This document shows, piece after piece, positions 32,270 to 40,999 of a stretch of DNA of 41,540 nucleotides (position 1 is its first letter; every line of letters begins with the position of its first letter). The notes below the pieces were generated by a model. That model did no database searches. It was not told the origin of the DNA and saw only the letters and a program-made list of their open reading frames with translations. The stretch covers positions 1 to 41,540 of the forward strand of contig CAMVRS010000010.1 of the NCBI GenBank assembly GCA_947169935.1, given 5' to 3'. The position numbers were made by a program, and so were the translations under genes. This DNA comes from an uncultured Lachnospiraceae bacterium (GTDB lineage: Bacteria; Bacillota; Clostridia; Lachnospirales; Lachnospiraceae).

Positions 32270-34753
32270 ATGAACTTGATCATTAAACATTCAATAAAAA
32301 ACATATTCGCAAAACCCCTGCGCTTATTGCTTCTTGTATTCTGTATCGCCTTTGCCTCCTTTGCAGCATTACTGGCGCTGGATATGAGGCACAATATACA
32401 GTCGGTTCTGCGCGGCTATGCTATGGACATGCTGGGCAAGGCGGATATTGTAGTTTATAATACCTCCTCCGACATACTGGAAGGGATTGATGATATAGCA
32501 GAGATAAAAGCAATCGGTATAGGATCTACCGGACAGTATGAGTATGAGAGGGAGGCCGCCAGCTATGAGTATTCATTTGAAAAAGATATCGATGTTGTAT
32601 CCTTATCCGATATGGATATGGCAGTTGAAATGGCGTTTATCCCGGAGAGCGTAGAACTGGATGACGAGTCTGCCGTGATCAACCGGGCATATGCTGACAC
32701 GTATGGAGTTTCGGTTGGAGATACCATTGAGCTCGAGACAATGGATGAAGTAAAGATCGAACTGAAGGTGGTTGGGGTGATAGATATAAAGAATGCCATT
32801 ATATCCGGGGAAACGATTTTCGTAACCAATGAGACGGTGCGGCGTATCAATTGTATGGCGGATAATGAGTATACGATATGGATGATCGACGTTCTGAGTG
32901 ATGCAAAGATAGATGCGGTTGCAGATGCGCTTCGAAATAACGATCCCAGGGCTGAAATTGAGAATATCAATGATGCGATGGAAGATTCCGAGATGCAGCA
33001 GATATATAATGTTTTTTATCTTCTGTTCCTTATTTCTTTCCTGCTTGTAATATTTGTAACAACATCCATAGCGGAAAAGATAGTAAATGAGAGGATGTCG
33101 GTTATAGGCACACTCCGAAGCCTTGGAGTAACACAGGGAAAAACCGCATTTGTACTGCTTATAGAGAATATCATATATGCGATCATCGGCTCCTGTATAG
33201 GAATAGCGCTGTATTCATTTGTAAAGCCGGCTTTTCTGGGGGCTATGTTCAATATGGAAGCAAGCGGATCATCGGTTGATTTCAGGCAGTACTTCGGACC
33301 GACGCCGGTATATGTTACATTATCGGTTATCGCCGGCGCGATCCTTGTTGAATGTGCATATCCTCTTTATGAGCTTAGAAAAGCCGTAAAGACGCCTATC
33401 AGGGACATAATATTTGATAACAAGGATACCGAATTCAAATACAGATGGGGCAGATTATATACAGGTATAGTTCTTGCGGTGGTATCCGTTGTTGCCGGAC
33501 TGCTGGTCAAAAACTTTCTGACTCTGGCTGTATCGCTGACATGCGGCGTAGTGGCTCTGGCAGTGCTCATTCCCTTCCTGATAAATGTCTTTTCAAAGGG
33601 ACTGACGGCGTTTTTCAGGAAGATATCTCTGCCGGTAGCTCAGCTTGCAGCAGAGAATATTTCCAGAAACAGGATAATAATGGGAACAGCGGTGTTATGT
33701 GTTACTTCGGTCACCCTGTCGCTTTTGATAGGAGGAGTCGGAGAGGCTCTTGCAAATGACCTGACATCGGATAATTATGATTGTGATGTGATGGTAGATA
33801 TTTATGTCAGTGATAAGGATCATAATTACAGATATATAAGCGCCATCGATGATGTAGAGGAGTTGGATTATATATACAGGTCTTCTTCATACGGCGCCAT
33901 AGGTGATGAAAAAGCAAAAAGCCTGTCTGTGTTCGCGGACAGTGCCCATACCATGATCAATGGGATGCCACCGGAAGGATATGGGCTTGGGGAAAACGAG
34001 GCTGTCATTTCAAAGGTAAAAGCCCAAAAGCTTAAGATCAACATAGGAGACGAGGTAAAGGTAGTCTTTAATCCCGATACAGACTTTCCCATGGAAAAAG
34101 TATTTATCATAAAGGATATCCTGGATACCGATGAATTGCCTGTGTACAACGTTGGATCCATTATCATAAATAAGGAGCTTTACGATCACATGTTTGCAGG
34201 GAACCTGGGCATGATACTGATCAGAACGGCCGATCCGGATAAGGTTAAAGCTGATATAGAAAAGTATTCCGAGACTTCGGGTCTGAGTGTTACCACAATA
34301 GAAGAGTATCGTAAAGATGATGCAGAGACTTCTAAAGGACTTCTGGGAGTGATGCGTTTTATAGTAGCGGGCAGCGTAGCACTTACCATGATAGGTGTAG
34401 CGGGTAATCAGTCGCTTGGATTTATAACACGCAAAAGAGAGACGGCGCTTTTATATTCGGTGGCGCTGCCCAGACATAAACTGAAACGGCTCCTTTTCCT
34501 GGAAAGCCTGTTTTCCATGGGAATATCAGCACTGGTTGCAGGGATAACGGCACCGTTCCTGTATAAGGTTCTGGGCAATCTCCTGGACGGGATAACGGAT
34601 GGTGATCTGAACCTGCTCAGTGCAGGAGGCATTAATACGGCAGAAATGCTCATATATCTGGCGGTGATACTTGCGGTATATCTGCTGACAACACTGATAC
34701 CCTCAAGATATTTAAGAAAAATGAAGATAGCAGAAGAACTTAAGTATGAATAA
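32270..34753 (+). CDS. FtsX/MacB-type ABC exporter permease, two-lobe form
   Basis: This 827-residue permease has the duplicated FtsX layout: one N-terminal span (about 12-33), a first extracellular domain, three spans at about 247-385, a central pair of spans (about 400-450), another span, a second extracellular domain, and three closing spans (about 695-820). The ATP-binding partner is encoded 14 bp downstream. AAGGAG lies eight bases before the ATG. Such permeases act by moving lipids or peptides at the outer leaflet, without a classical channel. With the M13 peptidase before and the LytTR/kinase pair after, it probably belongs to a peptide-resistance or peptide-signalling module. Confidence 0.92.
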   Translation: MNLIIKHSIKNIFAKPLRLLLLVFCIAFASFAALLALDMRHNIQSVLRGYAMDMLGKADIVVYNTSSDILEGIDDIAEIKAIGIGSTGQYEYEREAASYEYSFEKDIDVVSLSDMDMAVEMAFIPESVELDDESAVINRAYADTYGVSVGDTIELETMDEVKIELKVVGVIDIKNAIISGETIFVTNETVRRINCMADNEYTIWMIDVLSDAKIDAVADALRNNDPRAEIENINDAMEDSEMQQIYNVFYLLFLISFLLVIFVTTSIAEKIVNERMSVIGTLRSLGVTQGKTAFVLLIENIIYAIIGSCIGIALYSFVKPAFLGAMFNMEASGSSVDFRQYFGPTPVYVTLSVIAGAILVECAYPLYELRKAVKTPIRDIIFDNKDTEFKYRWGRLYTGIVLAVVSVVAGLLVKNFLTLAVSLTCGVVALAVLIPFLINVFSKGLTAFFRKISLPVAQLAAENISRNRIIMGTAVLCVTSVTLSLLIGGVGEALANDLTSDNYDCDVMVDIYVSDKDHNYRYISAIDDVEELDYIYRSSSYGAIGDEKAKSLSVFADSAHTMINGMPPEGYGLGENEAVISKVKAQKLKINIGDEVKVVFNPDTDFPMEKVFIIKDILDTDELPVYNVGSIIINKELYDHMFAGNLGMILIRTADPDKVKADIEKYSETSGLSVTTIEEYRKDDAETSKGLLGVMRFIVAGSVALTMIGVAGNQSLGFITRKRETALLYSVALPRHKLKRLLFLESLFSMGISALVAGITAPFLYKVLGNLLDGITDGDLNLLSAGGINTAEMLIYLAVILAVYLLTTLIPSRYLRKMKIAEELKYE

Positions 34754-34767
34754 AAAGGAGAGAAAAA

Positions 34768-35439
34768 ATGGATACGATAATAACGGTAGATAATGTATAC
34801 AAATCATTCGGAAAAGACGAGCTGGAAGTAAAGGTATTACAGGGGGCTGACATGACGGTGCAGCGCCGAGAGTTTGTTTCGCTGATGGGGCCTTCCGGAT
34901 CGGGTAAATCAACACTTCTGTATCTGATAGGCGGTCTTGACCGTAACTTTACGGGTGATATCGTGGTTTGCGGGGAGAACATAGGAAAGATAAAGGAAAA
35001 GAAACTCTCCGAGCTGCGGCTTTCAAAAATAGGTTTTATCTTCCAGTTTTATAATCTGGTACAGAATCTTTCGGTAGAGGATAATATCATGCTTCCTCTT
35101 AAGGTGGCAAACCGTTACGATTCTGCAGCGGCCAAAAGGCTGACAGAGATACTTGATATCACGGGGATCGCGGATAAGCGTAAGGTGATGCCGGCCAAGC
35201 TTTCCGGCGGACAGCAGCAGAGAGTCGCTATTGCCAGGGCTCTTATGGGTGAGCCGGAGATAATCCTTGCGGATGAACCTACGGGAAACCTTGATAAGGA
35301 GTCCGGTGAGAACATCATGGAGCTGTTTAAAAAGATAAATGAGGAAAAGGGAATGACTATCCTTCAGGTAACCCATTCCGAAAAGAACAGCGAGTACGGC
35401 AGCCGGGTGGTCAAACTCGACAACGGAAAGCTGGTTTGA
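34768..35439 (+). CDS. ABC exporter ATP-binding subunit (MacB/LolD type)
   Basis: Cytoplasmic ATPase of 223 residues driving the preceding FtsX-type permease. It has Walker [11 protein letters not shown]-loop FQFYNL, the signature LSGGQQQR and Walker [12 protein letters not shown]; the closing H-loop His is in QVTHSE. The length matches LolD-type subunits with no extra domain. AAGGAG precedes the ATG, and the 14-bp gap shows it is in the same operon. An extended-form hairpin repeat follows 17 bp after the stop and separates it from the two-component genes. Confidence 0.95.
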   Translation: MDTIITVDNVYKSFGKDELEVKVLQGADMTVQRREFVSLMGPSGSGKSTLLYLIGGLDRNFTGDIVVCGENIGKIKEKKLSELRLSKIGFIFQFYNLVQNLSVEDNIMLPLKVANRYDSAAAKRLTEILDITGIADKRKVMPAKLSGGQQQRVAIARALMGEPEIILADEPTGNLDKESGENIMELFKKINEEKGMTILQVTHSEKNSEYGSRVVKLDNGKLV

Positions 35440-35456
35440 TACAATAAAATAGTCCT

Positions 35457-35488
35457 GTCATCCTGAGGAGCGCAGCGACGAAGGATCT
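35457..35488 (+). repeat. Extended (32-bp) hairpin repeat
   Basis: Starts GTCATCCTGAGG and ends GACGAAGGATCT. Compared with the 26-bp form, GGA and GAC are inserted symmetrically around the GCGCAGC core, so the hairpin is longer but still consistent. It is followed by TTTATTT. Confidence 0.9.
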
Positions 35489-35507
35489 TTATTTACCGGA
35501 GAAGAAC

Positions 35508-36209
35508 ATGCGGATTGCCATATGCGATGATGAAACAGTATTCTTAAGCGATCTTGAACAGAAGATCTATAAAGTCATCTCGAAGCTTGACTGTGAGGTT
35601 ATACCTTTTTCAAGCGCAGAGGAGCTGCTCGCTGCACCCGTATCTTTTGACCTGATATTTCTCGATATAGAGATGGGCGGAATGGATGGTATGAGCGCCG
35701 CCAGGCAGATACGCGAAAAAGATTTCGAGATACCCATAGTTTTTCTTACCAGCCATACGGAGATGGCAATAGAAGGATACGAAGTAAATGCCTTCCGCTT
35801 CTTAAAGAAACCGGTTGAGGATGACAAGCTTCAGCAGACCCTTCAGGATATACAGCTGATGAAAGCCAGCCATAAGGGAGTCATGATCAAATCCGGAGGA
35901 GAAGAGATCGTTGTTATACCGTCTGAAGTTTTGTTTCTTGAATCGGACAATAACAATGTGCGCATAGTGACCACATCCGGATCTTTCACTACCAGGATCA
36001 AGCTTGGCGAAGCCATAGATATATTTAACAGGATCAACGATACCATTAGAAAGGTTCACCGCTGCAGCGCGGTGAACCTTGATCATGTAGCTCGCCTTAA
36101 GGATAAGGAAGCCATACTTGATGACGGCAGTATAATAGGTATAAGCCGTTCGTGTTTTACGGAGTTTAAAAAAGAACTTTATGACCATGTGAAGAAAACG
36201 GTGAGATAA
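35508..36209 (+). CDS. LytTR-type response regulator
   Basis: Transcription factor of 233 residues: a receiver domain (1-120) with acidic pocket D7-D8, phospho-acceptor D53 in FLDIEMGGMDG, the Thr/Ser switch at FLTSH and the KP loop, then a LytTR DNA-binding domain (about 130-230) with FLESDNNNVRIVT. GGAGAAG precedes the ATG. The kinase gene starts on the base after the stop codon. LytTR regulators typically control surface, bacteriocin or quorum-sensing genes through pairs of direct repeats. The target is probably the upstream ABC/peptidase operon or its own operon, but no operator was identified. Confidence 0.95.
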   Translation: MRIAICDDETVFLSDLEQKIYKVISKLDCEVIPFSSAEELLAAPVSFDLIFLDIEMGGMDGMSAARQIREKDFEIPIVFLTSHTEMAIEGYEVNAFRFLKKPVEDDKLQQTLQDIQLMKASHKGVMIKSGGEEIVVIPSEVLFLESDNNNVRIVTTSGSFTTRIKLGEAIDIFNRINDTIRKVHRCSAVNLDHVARLKDKEAILDDGSIIGISRSCFTEFKKELYDHVKKTVR

Positions 36210-37376
36210 ATGCAGATCCTTTACTATGTTTCAGCCATAATACTGATCTTTGCAGCCGCATTCCTCATGTGGTTTTTTATATTCGGAAGAAGAGCCGGAC
36301 GGGGTGACGGCTCTGCAGCGCCAATAAAGCGCAGCGAATATATCATATCTGCTGTACTCAGTGTATTGATCAGTTGTATCATAAGTTTTGATTTTCATCA
36401 GGCGCTTATAGCTCTGGAAAAATATGGTGAGCAGGAATTCCTGCATCTGTTCTTTTTCCCGGCAAGCGTTCTGGTCCTGTGTTTTTTGATGATCCCTTAC
36501 AGTATAGTAAGTGTAAAAAGAGAAACGCTTATACCGGGAACAACGGTCATATTTATGGCTTTTCTTTTTATCCTTATGCTTAATCTGCTGTGTTTATGCC
36601 TGATCCATGATCATCAGACGGTATCTGCATCTTTATGTTTTCTTGTAACGGGACTGCTTTGCTGCATGGTGGTATATAATACGCCGCGTTTGTCTATGGA
36701 TCGTTATAAAGCCGAGCTGCAAAAGATCGATGATATGGTTTCCGAGGCGCGTAACGCCCATTATGAAGCAGTAAAAAAGAGCAGCGTGGAAACCAGACGT
36801 CTAAGGCACGATATGAAAAACCATCTGATAGCCTTAAAGGAACTTGCTGCTCAGTCCCGCACCGATGAGCTGCTGGCATACATCGATTCCATAAATGAAC
36901 AGATAGAGGCTGCCGCGCCGCCGTACCGGAGCGGTAACGATATAGCGGACGTGATCATAGCCGATAAGTACGCCAAGGCTGAAAAAAGGGGCCTTAAGCT
37001 TGTTATTTCCGGGGATCTTGCCGGGCTGGATATCGAGTCTGCCGATCTGGTTACCATACTGTCAAATCTTTTGGACAATGCCATAGAAGCGGTCAGCAGA
37101 CTATACGGCAAAGATCTGCCTGATGAAGATAAACTTATCAGCCTGGAGTTTAAGAAGAATGCAAACTTCATTCTCATCCTGGAGAAAAACAAAAGCATGA
37201 CAAAGCTGGTACCGGGGAATATCGTATCAGTCAAGAATTCGCCGGACCACGGCTTCGGGATCATGAATATACGCCGAGCCGTTAAAAAATACGGCGGAGA
37301 ATACAATCTCAATTGCAGTGAAGACGGCGACCTCTACAATGTGGAGGTCGAGATACTGCTTCCTCTGCGTGACTGA
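36210..37376 (+). CDS. GHKL sensor histidine kinase, AgrC-like
   Basis: Membrane kinase of 388 residues for the LytTR regulator encoded directly before it (the stop codon TAA is adjacent to the ATG). About six transmembrane segments occupy residues 4-165. The phospho-acceptor H200 is in LRHDMKNH, the AgrC/NatK-type box. The ATPase domain has N box LLDNAIEAV and G box HGFGIMNIRRA. This class senses peptides or membrane-active compounds with its spans. No small peptide-precursor gene was recognised in the flanks, so the signal may come from elsewhere. Confidence 0.92.
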   Translation: MQILYYVSAIILIFAAAFLMWFFIFGRRAGRGDGSAAPIKRSEYIISAVLSVLISCIISFDFHQALIALEKYGEQEFLHLFFFPASVLVLCFLMIPYSIVSVKRETLIPGTTVIFMAFLFILMLNLLCLCLIHDHQTVSASLCFLVTGLLCCMVVYNTPRLSMDRYKAELQKIDDMVSEARNAHYEAVKKSSVETRRLRHDMKNHLIALKELAAQSRTDELLAYIDSINEQIEAAAPPYRSGNDIADVIIADKYAKAEKRGLKLVISGDLAGLDIESADLVTILSNLLDNAIEAVSRLYGKDLPDEDKLISLEFKKNANFILILEKNKSMTKLVPGNIVSVKNSPDHGFGIMNIRRAVKKYGGEYNLNCSEDGDLYNVEVEILLPLRD

Positions 37377-37382
37377 GGACCC

Positions 37383-37761
37383 GGGGACAGTCCTGCTGTC
37401 TTCAAATTGCATATGACAGGGGGCGATCCTTTTGGCTTGATGTATTTATAAGCGCAGAGCATTCAGGCATGAATCGCAGACCGCCTATGTAGGAGCATAG
37501 AGGCTCTTGAAGATGCTAAACCAACCAGAAATGCGAAGCCTGGATGGCTGAGCAAGGGAGATATGAGGAATGGATTCCGAATATCGACCGGTTTCGGACG
37601 GTATAGAATACTTTGGGCAGCTTCTTAGAGCCTCTTGGCGACGGAATCGAGCGTGTCTGTGATCATGCCTGAGGCGCTGCGCATAAAGGAAGATCTGAAG
37701 CCAAAAGGACCGTCCCCGCATCTTCACAGGATGAGAACAGCAGGACCGTCCCCACATCTTT
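37383..37761. mobile_element. Possible decayed MITE/REP-type element with inverted ends
   Basis: This fills most of the 600-bp gap 37377-37975. The left end GGGGACAGTCCTGCTGTC (37383-37400) is an inverted match, with one mismatch and one extra base, to 37735-37753. A direct repeat starting AGGACCGTCCCC occurs at 37706 and 37743 (period 37). GGGGAC/GTCCCC ends of this kind are familiar from REP-type and small transposon relics in Clostridia. The interior has broken frames (for example an EEWIPNIDRF fragment), suggesting decayed coding sequence. No transposase is recognisable. Confidence 0.4.
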
Positions 37762-37820
37762 GTGGATGTCAAATGTGGATTTGACAAAATAAGAAAACGG
37801 CTGAAAAACCGCAATATCCG

Positions 37821-37853
37821 GCGCTGTAAAAAGCTTTTGACAGCGCTTTTTTT
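37821..37853 (+). terminator. Rho-independent terminator in the kinase-protease gap
   Basis: The stem GCGCTGT (37821-37827) with ACAGCGC (37840-37846), with AAAAGCTTTT inside able to extend it, is followed by seven T. It lies about 450 bp after the kinase gene, so it ends either a long 3' leader or an unrecognised small RNA. Confidence 0.75.
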
Positions 37854-37975
37854 GTGCTTTTTTGGCCGATGTCAAAGACCTTGGATAGACGGATATGAGG
37901 ATATGGTATTACGATGAGTCTGTAAACGGAAATGCGTCGTTCGGACGCTGAAGGGATCAAAAGGAGGAAGAAAAA

Positions 37976-38716
37976 ATGTCAGGTAAGATGTTGGTTATCG
38001 TAACTATCATAGGCTATGCGCTCATCGCATACTTTATTTCGACCATAGTCCACGAGGTGGGACATGTGATCTGCGGCCTTCTGAATAAATGGCGCTTTTT
38101 TATGCTGGTGGTGGGACCGTTCAAACTGTACAGGGAAGATATAAACGGGAAGATACATTTCGGTCTTGAAAAGGATATTACACTCTGGGGCGGCTGCGGC
38201 GGCACGTTCCCGGCTAAACATGATGATAAAAATGTGGATATATTCGCAAGGATTTTGCTTGCAGGTCCGCTGGCTTCGCTGATATTAGGAGTTGTTATGT
38301 TGATCGTTTTCTTCATGACAAAACACGAACTGACATTGATGATCGGGCTGGTAGCTATAGGAGAAGGGATCGCATGCATACTCCCCATGAATATAAAGAC
38401 CGGCATACTTTACAATGACGGGAGCAGATTTAAAAGGATAGTTAAGCATGGAAAGGAGAGGGAAGAGGAAAAAGCCCTGCTGAGCATCCTGATAACCGGC
38501 ATGCTGGAAGGTGATGATGCGGTGTTTGAAGGAGAAACGATAAAAACCCTCTGCAGCTCGGAAGATGCGGATTATAAGTATTACGGTTTGTTCTATGCTT
38601 ATCTGAATGCTCAAAAAGAAAACAATGAAGTAATGATGATGGCAATAAAAAAGGAAGCCGATGAGCTTAAGGAGAAGGCTTCAAAGTACACGCTGAGTGT
38701 CTGCGTGATGGAATAA
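37976..38716 (+). CDS. M50-like membrane metalloprotease
   Basis: This 246-residue membrane protein has H26-E-V-G-H30 in its first span, the zinc and catalytic motif of site-2-protease-type M50 enzymes. AGPLASLILG follows, as in M50 proteins, and a later ILPMNIKTGILYNDG block resembles the NPxPxxDG motif that supplies the third zinc ligand (the Asp). It is short and has no PDZ domain. The soluble C-terminal 90 residues are charged and helical. AGGAGGAAG precedes the ATG. Such enzymes cut membrane-bound substrates such as anti-sigma factors or peptide precursors. The next gene, an XRE regulator with membrane spans, is 59 bp downstream and is a conceivable partner; that link is inference. Confidence 0.8.
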   Translation: MSGKMLVIVTIIGYALIAYFISTIVHEVGHVICGLLNKWRFFMLVVGPFKLYREDINGKIHFGLEKDITLWGGCGGTFPAKHDDKNVDIFARILLAGPLASLILGVVMLIVFFMTKHELTLMIGLVAIGEGIACILPMNIKTGILYNDGSRFKRIVKHGKEREEEKALLSILITGMLEGDDAVFEGETIKTLCSSEDADYKYYGLFYAYLNAQKENNEVMMMAIKKEADELKEKASKYTLSVCVME

Positions 38717-38775
38717 ATGCTTTTCAAAGAGCATGTTTTATGAGAAAATAGGCCTGTTGATCAAGGAGATAAGCT

Positions 38776-39354
38776 ATGGAACTTGGAGAACAGATAAAAA
38801 AACACAGAGGAGAGCTGGGGCTCTCGCAGGAAGCCTTTGCAGAAAAGATCTATGTTTCCAGGCAGACCATATCCAACTGGGAAACGGGGAAGAATTACCC
38901 CGATATCAACAGCCTTCTCAGAATGAGTGAGATCTTCGGTGTTACCGTAGATGTTCTGTTGAAAGGAGATGTTGAGGAAATGAAAAAGATCATTAATGAA
39001 GAAGATATTCATGATTTCCAAAAGCTCAGCAACGTTTATTCCATACTTTTCTGCCTGATGATCATAACCCCTGTACCGTTGTCAAAACTGCTGGGATTTG
39101 CCGGCCTGGGTATTTGGGCAGTATTGGCGGCTGTGACCGTATGGGTTGCAATTGTGGTGGAGAAGAAAAAGAAGGTCCATAATATCGAGACATACAGGGA
39201 GATAACGGCTTTTTTGGAAGGTAAGACACTGGATGATATAGAAGCGATCCGGGAGGAAGCAAAAAGACCGTATCAGAAAATACTGCTGATGATCGCATCG
39301 GCGGTGATAGCCCTGGTTGTTGCCATATTAATGAATTGTTTTATCAAAACATGA
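38776..39354 (+). CDS. XRE-family regulator with two or three membrane spans
   Basis: A helix-turn-helix domain (residues 1-66, with LSQEAFAEKIYVSRQTISNWE in part, recognised as the Cro/C1 type) is fused to a 125-residue C-terminal part. The latter has hydrophobic stretches at about 93-135 and 165-190. AAGGAGATAAGC precedes the ATG. The repressor is probably membrane-tethered, a layout common in Clostridia next to transporter or M50 genes. The PF06541-type gene starts 13 bp downstream and is likely co-transcribed. Confidence 0.88.
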   Translation: MELGEQIKKHRGELGLSQEAFAEKIYVSRQTISNWETGKNYPDINSLLRMSEIFGVTVDVLLKGDVEEMKKIINEEDIHDFQKLSNVYSILFCLMIITPVPLSKLLGFAGLGIWAVLAAVTVWVAIVVEKKKKVHNIETYREITAFLEGKTLDDIEAIREEAKRPYQKILLMIASAVIALVVAILMNCFIKT

Positions 39355-39367
39355 GGAAGCTTAAGTC

Positions 39368-39919
39368 ATGTTGCTTTGCCTGGAGTTTATAGCTTTCAGT
39401 ATGATCGGCTGGATATATGAGGTGTGCATTATGTACTTTGAGATGCATGCCGGCTTTGTGAACCGCGGGTTTATGTATGGACCCTGGCTTCCCCTGTATG
39501 GTTTTGGCGGGATACTCATTATCCTTTTGTTCGGAAAGCTGAGGGATAAGAAGTTAAAGATAGGAAAGATCCCGTTTTCTCCGGTGGTCTGCTTTATACT
39601 GATCTGTCTTCTGTCAACGGTAGTAGAGCTGGCAGCCAGCTATATCGTGGAATATGTGACGGGGCATAATCTGTGGGATTACTCATCCGCCGGGTACGGA
39701 CCGAATTTTGAGGGGCGCATTGCCTTAAGGTCCAGCCTGCAGTTTGGCCTGATAGGTATGGCAGTGCTTTATGGTGTGCAGCCGTTACTGGAGAAGGCGC
39801 TAAAGTGGCTTAAAGAAAAGAACATGACTATATACCATATCGTAGGCATATCATTTATTGGTGTTTTTGTTATAGATCTTATATATCACCTGATCTTCGG
39901 AAGTAATGCGCTGATGTAG
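39368..39919 (+). CDS. PF06541-type membrane protein (putative ABC transporter type IV)
   Basis: This 183-residue protein has about five transmembrane segments. It matches the family usually annotated as putative ABC-transporter permease (CmpB type): GWIYEV near the start, then FVNRGFMYGP with PLYGFGG, then EYVTGHNLWDYS and EGRIALRSSL. AGGAAG lies upstream of the ATG. The biochemical role of the family is not established, and no ATPase or binding protein is adjacent. It follows the XRE regulator in the same transcript. Confidence 0.85.
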   Translation: MLLCLEFIAFSMIGWIYEVCIMYFEMHAGFVNRGFMYGPWLPLYGFGGILIILLFGKLRDKKLKIGKIPFSPVVCFILICLLSTVVELAASYIVEYVTGHNLWDYSSAGYGPNFEGRIALRSSLQFGLIGMAVLYGVQPLLEKALKWLKEKNMTIYHIVGISFIGVFVIDLIYHLIFGSNALM

Positions 39920-39931
39920 GGCATTTCTGAT

Positions 39932-39960
39932 TTGACATAAAACATCCTCTGGAGTAATAT
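39932..39960 (+). promoter_or_regulatory. Consensus promoter of tRNA-Leu
   Basis: TTGACA (39932-39937), a 17-bp spacer and TAATAT (39955-39960), placing the start near 39967, three bases before the mature tRNA. Confidence 0.85.
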
Positions 39961-39969
39961 ATGGTGTAC

Positions 39970-40049
39970 GCGGCCGTGGCGGAATTGGCAGACGCGCCAG
40001 GTTTAGGTCCTGGTCCGCAAGGGTGCAGGTTCAAGTCCTGTCGGCCGCA
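39970..40049 (+). tRNA. tRNA-Leu (anticodon UAG)
   Basis: Acceptor stem GCGGCCG (39970-39976) pairs with CGGCCGC (40042-40048), with A73 at 40049. The anticodon stem CCAGG/CCTGG encloses TTTAGGT, giving UAG at 40004-40006, which reads CUA/CUN leucine codons. The long variable region (TCCGCAAGGG) is of class II, and the T arm is CAGG-TTCAAGT-CCTG. CCA is not encoded. Both its own promoter and terminator are visible. Confidence 0.96.
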
Positions 40050-40053
40050 GTGT

Positions 40054-40079
40054 TTCCCCTGTTTGTGCGGGGGATTTTT
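40054..40079 (+). terminator. Terminator of tRNA-Leu
   Basis: TCCCC (40055-40059) pairs with GGGGA (40070-40074), followed by TTTTTATTTTT. Confidence 0.75.
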
Positions 40080-40099
40080 ATTTTTGGGGTACTGTCATT

Positions 40100-40999
40100 G
40101 TGAAGAAACAGTTTATCGGAAACGCGATCCTGATCCTGACAGCGCTGATATGGGGCACTGCATTTGTATTCCAGCGTGTGGGCATGGATTCCATAGAGCC
40201 TGTCAGTTTCAATGCGGCCAGAATGGCACTTGCTGCAGTTTTTATAGGTATATTGGGGATATTCAGCTGGAATAAGGAAAAGAAAGCATCCGCCGAAAAA
40301 ATGGAAGAAGATCAAAAAGCCTATAAGAAGTATACTCTGATGGGCGGAATATTCTGCGGTGTATTCTTATCGCTTGGAAGCATAATGCAGCAGATCGGTC
40401 TGGTCTATACTACAGCAGGTAAAGCGGGTTTCATAACCGCTATGTATATACTGCTGGTACCTGTCATCGGATTTATCTTTCTTAAGAGAAAGAACAGCCG
40501 GGTTGTCTGGATAGCTGTATTGATGGGCGTTGTCGGAATGTATTTTCTGTGCATCAGCGACGGATTCAGTTTTTCCACAGGCGATACCTTTGTATGTATC
40601 TGCGCTTTTTTCTTCAGCTTTCATATACTTTGCTGTGATCATTTTGTTTCGCGGGGAAATGCCATCTGTATATCGGCTATACAGTTTGCAACTGCCACGG
40701 TCATATCTGCTGTTGCCGCTCTTATCCTGGAAGAACCCGGTATTGATAAGTTTATATCTGCAATAATTCCCATAGTTTATTGCGGTATTGTTTCAGGCGG
40801 AATAGGATATACGCTGCAGATCGTCGGACAAAAATATACGGATCCCACCATAGCATCACTGCTTATGAGTCTGGAATCCGTATTTGCAGTTATCACCGGC
40901 GCCCTGGTACTTCATGAACAGATGAGCTTAAGGGAGATCGCCGGCTGCATTATTATGTTTGCGGCTATAGTCCTGGTTACACTGCGACATCGCAAATAA
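40100..40999 (+). CDS. EamA/DMT-family transporter
   Basis: Inner-membrane permease of 299 residues with ten predicted transmembrane segments in two EamA halves. The N-terminal half has ALIWGTAFVFQRVGMD and FNAARM, and the C-terminal half ends SLESVFAVITGALVLHEQMS, both typical of drug/metabolite transporters. It uses a GTG start with a weak GGGG about ten bases upstream. The substrate is unknown; relatives export amino acids or other small metabolites. Its last 23 bases overlap the convergent lipoprotein gene on the other strand, so no terminator separates them. Confidence 0.92.
   Translation: MKKQFIGNAILILTALIWGTAFVFQRVGMDSIEPVSFNAARMALAAVFIGILGIFSWNKEKKASAEKMEEDQKAYKKYTLMGGIFCGVFLSLGSIMQQIGLVYTTAGKAGFITAMYILLVPVIGFIFLKRKNSRVVWIAVLMGVVGMYFLCISDGFSFSTGDTFVCICAFFFSFHILCCDHFVSRGNAICISAIQFATATVISAVAALILEEPGIDKFISAIIPIVYCGIVSGGIGYTLQIVGQKYTDPTIASLLMSLESVFAVITGALVLHEQMSLREIAGCIIMFAAIVLVTLRHRK

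Noticed and set aside
35440..37376. agr-like signal-peptide gene near the LytTR/kinase pair
   Set aside because: No short ORF with a ribosome binding site and a precursor-like sequence was found between the ABC genes and the end of the kinase gene.
37485..37814. 109-codon minus-strand frame in the kinase-protease gap
   Set aside because: It has no ribosome binding site, its composition is atypical, and it spans the inverted and direct repeats of the decayed element.
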